Below are positions 1 through 10,340 of a stretch of 64,000 bases of DNA, piece after piece. Position numbers and translations under genes: made by a program. The DNA lies in contig NC_085093.1 of the NCBI RefSeq assembly GCF_963422355.1, positions 3,836,003-3,900,002 on the forward strand, in the 5' to 3' direction. Under the pieces are notes generated by a model. That model saw nothing but the letters and a program-made list of their open reading frames with translations. It had not been told where the DNA came from and did not search any database. Source of the DNA: Corticium candelabrum (lineage: Eukaryota; Porifera; Homoscleromorpha; Homosclerophorida; Plakinidae). Position 1 is the stretch's first letter, and every line of letters starts with the position of its first letter.

Positions 1-239
1 TGGCAGAGAGCTTGCACGAGCGACCGGGTAGCGATCAAGTCGACGTCTTTGCCCTCGGCATCGGCAGCGGAATATCGTTCCAAAACGTGAAAAATCTCAA
101 TCACGCCAGCGACTTGAACAAAATTCTTCCATTTTTGACTTACTCCTCGTTCGCCGAGTTCTCACAAGGAGTTCAAGTGGTCGCCGCAGATGCTCAAGCG
201 AACACCAACTCGTGCTCGTCGTCGGCCTTCAAGAAATGA
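1..239 (+). CDS. Secreted vWA-domain protein, 3' end (first copy, cut by window edge)
   Basis: This is the last 78 residues of the same vWA protein that is complete at 16995-18223 and 34800-36028. It begins two bases before a codon boundary and ends in TGA at 237-239. The visible part is the end of the vWA fold (GIGSGISFQNVKNL) and the C-terminal tail ending SSAFKK. The metal-site residues and everything upstream lie outside the window. The protein sequence shown is identical to the second copy over this stretch; the third copy differs by one Ser-to-Thr change. Its presence at position 1, followed by a full repeat unit, shows that the tandem array extends leftwards. Confidence 0.9.
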   Translation, partial: AESLHERPGSDQVDVFALGIGSGISFQNVKNLNHASDLNKILPFLTYSSFAEFSQGVQVVAADAQANTNSCSSSAFKK

Positions 240-443
240 AGAACAAACGTGGATCTAGAGGACGTCGATTGTCGTGTCGAACCAAATTTCTGTTGTTTTG
301 TTAGTTGTTGAAATTTCTGTTTAGCAGTTCAAGTTCAACTTTATTGTTGGATACTATAGTGATATTGTCGCTATAACAGAGTCAGATTTCTAGACAATAT
401 AATTTAATGTTTAAGGATGCGTTTATTATATGCGGCTATATAT
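1..443. repeat. Right end of a tandem unit lying mostly left of the window
   Basis: The sequence from 1 onward reappears at 17985 and at 35790. The homology to the third copy stops after GCGGCTATATAT (432-443 here, 36221-36232 there), which fixes the unit boundary. The part after the stop codon is the 3' UTR of the vWA gene. Confidence 0.93.
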
Positions 444-1077
444 ACCTACCACGCAGATATGCGTGCATGCAACCGCTTTGTGAGCAAGCTCGTCGCTGTA
501 TCCGCCCCTGTACTAAGTATCCACGTGAGTGAGTCCTAAAAGTATATTTAGTACGTTTGGAGGTATCCTGCAACGTTTTCACTCATTCACCTTTAAATGT
601 ATGCATGGCGTGGCGTACGTTTCTGTCCGACGACCTCGAACAGTAAGACCTTTCCCCTTTCTCGCCGGAAGTGTGAGGGTGGGGAAGAATCTGGCTACTA
701 TGAAGGAATTCTATACTTGGAAAGGTAGGTACTTCTTTAAAATTTTGTTGAGGCTGACATCAAATCAGTACATTGTACAGCTAGTGAGCTTCGCTCCTGG
801 CTATTCCATTGGTCATTGCCTGTCTTACGTGGAGTTCTCCCAACAGAATACTTTGTCCATTATTCTTTGCTGGCACAGGAAAAAGTGCCTCTACAATCAG
901 GCCTAGGATTTTAGAGAATATTGTTGTAGACGTGCAAATCTGATATCTGGTTTGCTGAGTGTTAGTAATCATACCCGTCTGATTATAGAGACCATCGTAA
1001 TTAGGTGTTAGATTTTCAAAATGATTGAAAGTGACTACACAATCAAACATATGATTGTAGAGTAGATTGTAGTTCAT
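444..1077. other. Unit start, no gene recognised
   Basis: This stretch follows the unit junction. It contains only short open frames without recognisable domains on either strand. It ends exactly where the inverted copy of transposase sequence begins. The same stretch in unit B is 18428-19061. Confidence 0.5.
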
Positions 1078-1247
1078 GATGCTATCGGTGGAGAATTAGA
1101 AGCAGTTTCTTCTTGTGAATCTACTGAAGATAGACAAAGAGACAGTGATCTGCAGCAGTCTCTGAGTCAGTGGTTTGCTGTGCTGCTGCTAAAGCTTCAA
1201 TTAAAGTACCATGTTAGCAATATGGTGATGATTCCTTTTATGAAAAT
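1078..1247 (+). repeat. 170-bp inverted duplicate of internal transposase sequence (arm 1, unit A)
   Basis: Positions 1078-1247 are the reverse complement of 1905-2074, with only a few mismatches. They carry the same coding sequence (motif LLLKLQLKYHV) but on the plus strand. The arm truncates the minus-strand transposase just after its GIIPGPSEPN motif. In unit B the arms are 19062-19231 and 19889-20058. Confidence 0.88.
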
Positions 1248-1904
1248 GTTTGGTTCGGATGGACCTGGTATAATGCCGACAAGCATAGTCCATCTCTGTT
1301 TCATCCGCTCTTTACGTGGTAGGTTCAGAACCGACATGAACATAACACCGACTTTATACGGTGAACGAGAAAAAGAACAAAACCAATCCACATTGAGAGT
1401 CAACCCAATACTGAATTCGTCACTAAAAAATTGACAGCCTCTATTGTCCTTCAACTGGCGCCATACGTTTCCATGCCAAACATCCCATATTCCTTTACGC
1501 AATGCAGGAGGCACATTGCCCGAATCATCCAGTGAAGCATCTAGCAAATCCACAAACTGCTGTCTCTTAAAGAAAGTTTTAGTAGCTCCGAAGGAGGGTA
1601 ATAGCAAAATGTCTTGAAAGGAACCCATTTGAAATTGCCAAAGCTAAGATTCTTTTTGTAAAGAAGCGGCTCGTTGCATACTTTTCTACGAATTCTTTGC
1701 TGGCAGTGTTGCTCGCAACAATCTAGTGGCTTTACCATTTTGCAATCGTCAAAGATATACAAGTGTGAACACCCTGGACGGACAACATAAGTGACAGCCG
1801 ATTTAGGATGTTTGCTAATCCGGGAACATGCAAGCAGTTTCTGCATTGTTGTAGGAAAACGGTGTTGCAGAGGATGAGTTACCACTGCTAGTAAGACCAC
1901 AATA

Positions 1905-2074
1905 ATTTTCATAAAAAGAATCATCACCATATTGCCAACATGGTACTTTAATTGAAGCTTTAGCAGCAGCACAGCAAACCACTGACTCAGAGACTGCTGC
2001 AGATCACTGTCTCTTTGTCTATCTTCAGTAGATTCACAAGAAGAAACTGCTTCTAATTCTCCACCGATAGCATC
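1905..2074 (-). repeat. 170-bp inverted duplicate, source arm (arm 2, unit A)
   Basis: This is the native position of the duplicated segment, inside the minus-strand transposase reading frame. It pairs with 1078-1247 across a 657-bp spacer, so the locus could fold back on itself. Confidence 0.85.
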
Positions 2075-2382
2075 ACGAACTGCATTTTCCATATCCAACT
2101 CATCAGGTATGACTTTTGCTGTTGATGGTTTAGTGTGCACGTGAGCTGCAGCTAAGTCAATCGTATCGTCAACAGATAACTTCTCAGTCTGGTCAGATGA
2201 TCCCTCATCATAACTAAATATGCCTTGATCATTAATGAAGCTGTCATCCCTTCTGCTTGAAGTTTCATCATCTGATGTCTCTGAAGTCTCTGATGTCTCA
2301 AGTCTTGACATACTTTGACTGTTCATTTCAAACTCAGCGTCACTAGATGCATTCTGGTACACAAAAGCTACAGTTACCTGAT

Positions 2383-2750
<368 letters not shown>

Positions 2751-3607
2751 TGCAGTCCAGTTAACCAAAGAGCACATCTTTCAGAAACACCAAAATATTC
2801 AGAATCCCATACTTGAGACAGAATGGTAAGGTAAGTATGCCAGTACACTACAATTCTACTTACCTGATCAACCAAAGAATGCTGTGAGTGATCTTCATAA
2901 TCTTTATTCACTGTAGATTGAAGATTTTCAAGATGCTCTGGGAGCATATCATGTACTGAAAGCCAGCAAAATTGATCAACACAAAAGGCTCTTTGGGTTT
3001 ATTAATTAACTAATTTAATTAGCATTCAGTTGTAAAAACCTGGGTAATAGCTATGTAAAGGATAGTTTCAATAACTAACACCCCCACCAAACAATTGCTT
3101 TCAATAGCGTCTGACAAAGTGCGTTCACGTCTTCTGGTCGTCCCTTAGAATTAATTACCTTGTGCTGTGTCGGGTTGTGCTTGCGACGTCTGATCTAGAC
3201 TCTGTTGCTCTACGTCGATATGTTCCATTACACCGAACTCAGTTACATGTCTTGATCGTGTAGATCTCGATACCACTTTTTTGCCACGGCTAATGGCACA
3301 GTAGCAAGTTACTCGTTTCGATTGAAGACACGATGTTACACCTCGAGCTCTCTTCGACAGCAATCTTTTCCTCCCGGACTTCATAGATGTGCCACGCTCA
3401 CACGTAGACGTGAAGTTTAGTAGAAACAGCAACCGATGCCTCTAGCCACCACACAACGACTGCTACTACTGTACTAAGAAATTTTAGAGTAGCATACGCT
3501 GACCCTTTATAGTGTTTGTTCAATCTGGCGCACGTTAGATAGATATTTTGAACATGCGTACTAATCTTGTTAGCTAGGCGCCAAGGTTTGAAATTTACAG
3601 TGTCATC

Positions 3608-4251
3608 TAGCCTCGAACTTCCAGACCAGAGAGCGCGCGAACTCTAGTCTGGACCAAGTCGATACTAAAATGATTTCGGAAATAGCCTTTTTTAGCCAAT
3701 CAGCTTCTACAACCCGAATCTCGGTTGTAAATTCTGATTGGCTTAGCAATAATTGGTTAGGCTAAGTGCACTAGCACCTGATTGCGCGCGTGTGAAATCG
3801 TCGTGGGCGGCTAAGTGCACGCCAGAACGATGACAAGACTCTGCATGCCAGAACAATGATCAGACTGTGCATACACACATCTTAGTTTTAGTTTCAGCTT
3901 CAGTTCTTTAATATTTTCAAGCTTGTGGTGAGAGGACATGCACAGCAGCGTCGCTAGACCATCACCTTTGACAACTGGTCGAGCGGTAGTCTCGCTAGCG
4001 GTCTGCCGAAGAATCAAAGAGTCGTCGTTTCATGCCGTCCACCAAGATATCGCCGCAAACACGGCAGACGTCTCTTCTTTGTTTGTGAGATCTCATGGCA
4101 TTTACAAATGATATGTTGATCTAGGTAAAACGATCCTACGCTGTTAGACACCATTTACCATCGCTTTTGATAAATACTTCCGAAATCATTTTAGTATCGA
4201 CTTGGTCCAGACTAGAGTTCGCGCGCTCTCTGGTCTGGAAATTCGAGGCTA
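3608..4251. mobile_element. Mutator-like MITE, 644 bp, 74-bp TIRs, 9-bp target duplication; unit A
   Basis: The ends 3608-3681 and 4178-4251 are inverted repeats of 74 bp with one mismatch, starting TAGCCTCGAA. The 9-bp AGTGTCATC occurs directly outside both ends (3599-3607 and 4252-4260). Long TIRs with a 9-bp target duplication are diagnostic of Mutator-like (MULE) elements. Each TIR contains its own small hairpin, CCAGAC...GTCTGG. No transposase is present, so it is non-autonomous. It sits between the divergent minus-strand transposase and the plus-strand gene starting at 4306. The unit B copy is 21583-22226. Confidence 0.82.
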
Positions 4252-4305
4252 AGTGTCATCTCACTTGAAAGGATTCTTCAGTCACTCAATTCTTATTATA
4301 GAAAA

Positions 4306-5383
4306 ATGTCGACCAGTGAGCTTTTGAAAGAGCTTGCAGGTTTGCGAGAACGCATTGACCACTTGGAACGAGAAAAAAGAACTGACGACATTTCTGCGAG
4401 TAGCAATTCCTCAAAACCGAGGCCACGAGAAGTTAGTCCGACGGTAAAAGCGCTAAGTAATGCGTTGTAGCGAGGTAGATGTCAGTATATACGAAATTGT
4501 AAATTTCCGGAAATGGACCGGAAGGCGGCTTCTTCAGTAGAGAATGGTTATTAATTTTATTTTTCTAATAGGCGGCACTGAAACGGCTCTTTGGCGACAT
4601 GTCACTTGAAATCAAACCTGCAGAAAGACCATGGCAAGATGTTGCTGCAGAACTAAGAAAGACTCTTGTGCAAATGCTCGGAGCGGGAGGCAATCGTCGA
4701 AATATTGATGACACCACAATACTAAGACGTGTGCGTCAGTTTTATGTCGCACGAAGACAGACTGTAACTGCAGCCAAAAACACAGAGAAGAGACGTCGAA
4801 GACGGCAACAACTTAAAGTCAGCGCAGCGACTTACGTGAGCATTTTAATCTAGCTGATATATTAACGAATGCAATTCCTAGTGTAACAGTTTGCATTACC
4901 CAGAATTTAAATTAAATAAAACTTTAATTAAAGTTGATTTCACATATGCGTAGATAAATTACGGGTATGTAGTTGTACTCTGAGTAATCTGCATGAAGAT
5001 GAAGAGTACTGTATATGCATGTACAGTTGGGTTTCTGTTGCAGACCTACAGGCGTCAGAAAGTGGCTGAGGCTATTAGAAAAACCAGCTTTCAGCAGACC
5101 AGAGACGTGTCATTGTTCAGATCTGCCATTCCCAGATTGACAGATAAACAAGTTTCGCCAGCACCAACTAGCAGCGATGAAGATGCTAAACTGAAGAAAC
5201 AAAAGTTGCAAGTTAAACACCTGAAACGAATGAGAGAGTTGGCAGCAGTAAAGAGGCGAGTTCAAGACAAGGTGTGCCCGGACTGGAGACAGCAGGCAGT
5301 CGAAGAAGGCTTCTTAATTAGTGGTATATTTGAGACAATCATGTGTCATAATCTCTAACAGACAATTGGTCAGACTACACACA

Positions 5384-5476
<93 letters not shown>

Positions 5477-6772
5477 TATGTAACCCTTGCATTTAAACTG
5501 TTAAAACATTGCACTGATGTTGTGTTTGTTACTGGTAGATTCAGGAGAAGAGTCGAGTGATGCAGGGGCCAACTGCAGGTGCATTGCTTATTTCAATTGC
5601 TGGGATCGAAATACTCTAACATAATCGTTGTTTGAAATTGTAGTGAATTAGCTGACAAAGACAATCAAATGTCAGGTATACCAACTAAATGCAATGGCCT
5701 CAGTGGCATGTGAGCACGTGTACAGTAGTAAGTTACTATTTTACTAAGTGTAAGGAAAAAGATTATCTTATTTTTACTGTACAAGCAAATAAGCAATAGT
5801 ATTGGTATGCTATATGGGGGCGAGGAAGATGAAGTGAGCTACTTGTAACGCACTACATAATGCTATTGAAAATATTACAATCATGTACATTAGTAGACAT
5901 GCATAGCATTGCCAATGCAAATTATTTTGTCAATATTGCACATGTAGAGTATGAAGCCGAATATGACGATTCTGATGTAATTCCTGCAACACCAGAACAT
6001 AGTGCAAGTAAGTATATACAGAGTACAGTATGTCTAATGTTGAGTTTTGCTTGCGATAATTACATGTACATTGGTATAATACTGTTTAGTGTACGTTGTA
6101 TGTACTTGTAGTGGCTGTATACTATCATGGAATCTTGTAGTTAACAAGATAATATATTCCTTATTATTGTGAATTCAGATTATGAGCATAAATCAGATGT
6201 ACCGGTAGCTGTGACATCTCCAAAACATAGACAAGGTGAGTATTATTATATACTAGGATCCATGGCCCGTCTTTCGTACGGGCAAGATACTGTAGTGTAA
6301 AGATAGGTCTGTGGATACGTCACGTGCAATCTTTGTTGCGCGGTCCCGGATGCGCTGAATGAATTCGAATCTTGCTCTTCGCGCTTGTTTCAATCGAAAT
6401 CGACACACTCCCCGTGTAGCGCTTGCTGCAGAGAACGTGTAGGTTGGATTCTGTGGAAATGCAATCAGAATTTGGAGAGAAACGAAAGTGATAGAAGAGT
6501 AAGTTTCGTCGGCAAGAGATATTCGATCGCTCGAAGCTTTGCGAAGGACGACGATGCATACGGTCTACACAGGACTGGTGCGGGCGTGTGTTCGAATGAA
6601 CAGGAATGTGTAGCGTTTGCGTCGTCGAGAAATTTTACGCGGGGGTCGACCCCTCGAGAGGGGACCCGGTGCAAATTTTTTAATTTTTTTTACGCAAACC
6701 TTTCTCTGTGCGTGCCGAGTGTGCGTACCAATTTCGGTTGCGAACGGACAAAAGACGTGGCCCCCAAACGCG

Positions 6773-6841
<69 letters not shown>

Positions 6842-7254
6842 GGACAATTTGAGCTTTATATAGTAGATGTGCACACTATATTATGATGGCAACTTTTAAT
6901 TTGAGCAGCTAGCATTTTGTTTGTTGATTAATATTATTGATATTAATATCACTTATAATGATATTTATAATTACTATTTTATTCCCGGGGAAAGCCTTGA
7001 GTACACATCTCATTTATATTAACAAATTAAACGGCATACTGGTAATTTGTTGTCATCAAGTCTTTGTTTCCTTACTACATTTCCAGAAGGATCACTCTGC
7101 TGTTATTTGCAACTACATAGTATCTGTATATTTCTGATGGCAACTTTGCGATTGTAATTTGTTATTATTCCAGATGATGAGGTCGATGATATGTTCGAAG
7201 ATCTATTGCCTCGTGCAGCCAGCTTTGACGCTTTTCCATCTACACAGAATCAAG
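4306..7254 (+). CDS. Unrecognised eight-exon gene, basic coiled-coil N-half and acidic C-half; unit A
   Basis: The exons are 4306-4443, 4572-4835, 5044-5323, 5539-5578, 5644-5675, 5948-6007, 6179-6235 and 7174-7254. Every intron starts GT and ends AG. Phases chain without conflict (0,0,1,2,1,1,1,1), giving 317 codons plus one base with no stop. Exon 1 encodes a heptad-like helix (LLKELAGLRERIDHLERE). Exon 2 is basic and ends in a run of Arg and Lys. Exon 3 is helical and charged. Exons 4-8 are short and acidic, with SxEE and DDEVDDMFEDL patterns. I do not recognise the family. The 3' end is not certain: a following exon could start at 14051, whose entry phase fits. Introns 3 and 7 hold CA tracts. 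It is intact in both units, so it may be a real host gene or a transposon's second gene. Confidence 0.55.
5378..5472. repeat. (CA)n microsatellite in intron 3 of the eight-exon gene, unit A
   Basis: About 95 bp of CA dinucleotide lying between exons 3 and 4. The unit B tract is 23353-23446. Confidence 0.97.
6775..6838. repeat. (CA)n microsatellite in intron 7 of the eight-exon gene, unit A
   Basis: About 64 bp of CA dinucleotide. The unit B tract (24751-24800) is 14 bp shorter, which changes the unit offset from 17976 to 17962. Confidence 0.97.
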
Positions 7255-8062
7255 GTGACAAATAGGCATTCGAGTAACTGTATTTGTCTATTTAAACACT
7301 AGGTGTGCATGTATCTGGTGTTTATACCTACCCACGATTTTATTGCATTGCATATGTGGAATAGTCAATTGACCTCTTCCCAGCTCTGGGTACTTTGGTA
7401 GTAACTATTCAATAGTTATAACATGGGTGGTAGGGATGTTGGCGTGTTATAAGACTCCAAGCCGTGAGGGCTTTAAGCCTTATCACTGAGATTATTGACC
7501 GAGCTTCAGGCAAGGTTCAATTATCGAGGTGCTAAGTGCTTGCAGCTGTTATAAAGTTGACCTTCGGTGTTGTATCGCTGATATAACACCTGCAATGGAC
7601 CAATGAGCGCACCTAAAGGTCACATGATATATTATAAATTTGTCAGGACAGCATGTGTCTGTGCCTATCACATTCCGAGAGCTTTCACTTTGTAAACATA
7701 TAAAACGTTGATAAGAAGGTAGTAACCCAGAGCCACACTGAGACAAGCAAGCCACCTATGAAGCTCTGGAGGTTGGCAGTTTGATGGGCTGATGGCTAAT
7801 TTAGCCCCAAGAATGTCATCTTTTGTTAAACGAATCAGATTCAGCAATGAGTCAAACAATAAATTATAGTGTGAGTCAAATGTCATTCCATATGTGGTTG
7901 CTACCAATTCAAAGTCCTCATGGAAGGTCCTTTATTGTAATATACCGAACGATACAGTACAATAAGCGTCTACAGGACTGGTAGCACTATAACAGAAGTA
8001 GAGTTCTGGAGTACTATGTAGAGGTCCAGTCGAAGACTATACATCACAAATGATTAAAAGCA

Positions 8063-8130
<68 letters not shown>

Positions 8131-8144
8131 TTTTATTTTATACA
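7255..8144. other. No gene recognised; contains the indel segment and a CTAT/AT microsatellite, unit A
   Basis: I see no supported coding sequence. A 151-bp segment beginning at 7921 is absent from unit B, where the preceding text runs straight into the CTAT repeat. The CTAT and AT microsatellite covers about 8065-8127. Confidence 0.6.
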
Positions 8145-9010
8145 CTAAGTGAGCAAGTCCCAAAGAGAGTCACTAGAAGAATGCAGTTGCAGACAACCGT
8201 GCACTAAACGAGCATTAAATAACCAGAGTTTCAGAGATAATTGTCCTATGAGGTTCTGGAAGGCTTGAGAAAGGGATGTTGTATTACAGGTGGTAGTCTT
8301 CGACGCGATAATCTTTAGAGTCTTCAAGCTTAAAGGTGTCCAATAACCTAGGGTCTCCAAAGCCATAGGGAAGAACTCTCTGCCAGCAGCAGTGACGATA
8401 TCATCATGGTAGGCATCTTTTTCATTTCGCTCGCCAATGCGGCGGCACCTGCACTGGTTGCAGCGGCAACGATGTAGCTGGGTTGGAGGGAATTTCTAAC
8501 AGTTACGTCAAAGAAAGCAGGTTTTCCATTGGTAAAATCAGGATGATAAATGTCATCTGGTCGATGAAGATCTCGGCCACCTATTCTCTGTTCCTTCTTT
8601 ACTCCACTATTGTCGGTGTGGAGGGCGTACCAGACAATATCCCTCAAACTGTCATGTCGTTTTGTTCGCAAGGGGTCACTTCCATAGCTCAAGGCGTGGT
8701 TCCCAAACTGATCAATGATATTACCACACACACATCTTTGGGCATTTGGATGTGGTGGAAATATTGGTAATCCCAGCCAGATCCTATTGATGCGATGAAG
8801 TCATGTTTTGAAAATGCCAGCCCAAGTTTTCATTGGGAACAGCCCTGAGCCAGGCTCCAGCGTGAGTGGACGAGATGGTATTGACACGAGCAAGATCTCT
8901 TATGCTGCTGTTGTTTTCCAAAGAAGCATAAACCACGTCATCTATTTGGCCCTGAAATCAAGCCAGACTTGACACAATTTCAGAACCACATGCTGGAGCG
9001 TGGCTAAGAG
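8145..9010 (-). pseudogene. Retroelement C-terminus with restriction-like endonuclease signature, minus strand; unit A
   Basis: The clearest open frame is 8348-8731, with continuing homology-like frames on both sides broken by stops and shifts. In translation order I see STHAGAWLRAVPNENLG, RIWLGLPIFPPHPNAQ, CVCGNIIDQFGNHALS, an RHDSLRD motif, RPDDIYHPDF and FFDVTVRN. Then come ALETLGYW and a C-terminal LIGQLSLKLWLFNARL. This order matches the C-terminal part of reverse-transcriptase proteins abundant in cnidarians and sponges. Its Cys-His motif followed by a PD-(D/E)XK-like RPDD...D pattern suggests a restriction-like endonuclease. No reverse transcriptase core is present here. The family is recalled from motif pattern only. 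Confidence 0.6.
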
Positions 9011-9299
9011 CCGTTCCCAATCGAAACCTTGGCCTTTCCATGACCAGGGATGAGTTCTGTATTGCTGTTTGTTTATGGTTGGGCATAACTCTTTTTCCAG
9101 TACATCCTTCTGCTGTAAGGTGAAATTAAGTGTGGTCAGTTAATTGACGGTTTTGGTGACCATCTCCTTGTCAGACTAATTTACGGTCAAAACGTCATGA
9201 CGTTTTCAGAGACATTATCTTCAATGCTTTATTGATAGATGACAAAGGCACTTCGATTCAAAGGAGCAGAGATTCTTGTCAGACACCTGTGATCGCACT

Positions 9300-9480
9300 G
9301 GAGACGTCTTCCACCCTAAATTTTTGACTGGTCGTCTTGCTTACTTTTGATATAACTGTACACAATTCATTCCAATCTAAATTTGTGTCAAGTTCAGCGA
9401 CTGTCGCAGGTGCCGCCAGTCTGGCTGGGGAGATTGACAAAGACACCAAATATGATGACTTCTGCCAGCCTGGAAACTTT
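9300..9480 (+). pseudogene. Second retroelement endonuclease scrap, plus strand; unit A
   Basis: The plus-strand frame (TFDITVHNSFQSKFVSSSAT then ASLAGEIDK) is a diverged paralogue of FFDVTVRNSLQ...AALASEMKK in the minus-strand fragment at 8348-8731. It is a short broken piece of the same domain in the opposite orientation. Confidence 0.55.
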
Positions 9481-9667
9481 GAGAGCCATTGCTACCAAAA
9501 CAATTACTTCAAACAACATTCCGTAATTTTCACAGGCCTACAGTAAGCTTATGCAGCAGCTGTCAGTTAGCTTGTGAAAGTTTAATGCTAGACTGATAGA
9601 AAGTAGACTACTTTTAGATTCAAATGACTGTTTTTGGGATTTGCCTGTTATGTCTGTTTCTTCCTTG

Positions 9668-9668
<1 letters not shown>

Positions 9669-9750
<82 letters not shown>
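9669..9750. repeat. (TA)n followed by (TACA)n microsatellite, unit A
   Basis: Simple TA tract ending in TACA tetramers. The unit B tract (27480-27555) is 6 bp shorter. Confidence 0.97.
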
Positions 9751-9752
<2 letters not shown>

Positions 9753-10137
9753 ATTTACATAGCAAGAAAATCCAACAAGTCATTGTTTGCATCTAGAAGA
9801 CAACGTTGTAACATTCTATCATTGTACTTCCAAAGAGTGACAGAGAGTTGTTCCGTTAGATTCCTGACAGCCATGGAAAAAGGGATGTGTTTGCTGTAAT
9901 TACTTTAGAAGCAATGATTTTCAGTGTCACAAGACTTGAAAATACAGATCATTGTTTTGACTAATATATATTGGTTAACTTAAAGGGGAACTCTCATGAA
10001 AATAGAAGTAACGTTCTCATGATAGTACTAAGTGGCCTGATTCTATTGGTACCTTTCTTTCTTAATAGAACTCTTTCTGAACGGAGAAATTGAGCTTCCA
10101 ACGAGAGGCGTAACCCTATGGTGGTCGCCATTTTGAG

Positions 10138-10326
10138 ATGATGACGTACGAAATCTTAACCTATTGCGCATGTGTTGTCATCAGAGTATATGGCGTATAC
10201 TGTTTTGAGCCCGAATGTGATGACGCTGAGAGCAGTTCGAGTTCGGGAAACTCTCATGAAATTGATTCGGACACAGGGGACAGAATCCCCGAGCGCTTGG
10301 TCAACACAGACTGGTGCGTTATATGT
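10138..10326 (+). CDS. Kolobok accessory ORF start, P2X7-ballast-like (unit A)
   Basis: A plus-strand frame near the left TIR reads YCFEPECDD, an acidic Ser-rich stretch, then ERLVNTDWC and HSC. Many animal DNA transposons carry a second gene whose product resembles the zinc-binding C-terminal domain of the P2X7 receptor, with an acidic start followed by N-T-x-W-C-x-C. The visible part fits that start. The later Cys motifs are not found; the frame runs on into sequence antisense to the transposase, so only the first exon or a truncated remnant remains. It runs opposite to the transposase. Confidence 0.4.
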
Positions 10327-10340
10327 CATAGTTGTATGTT

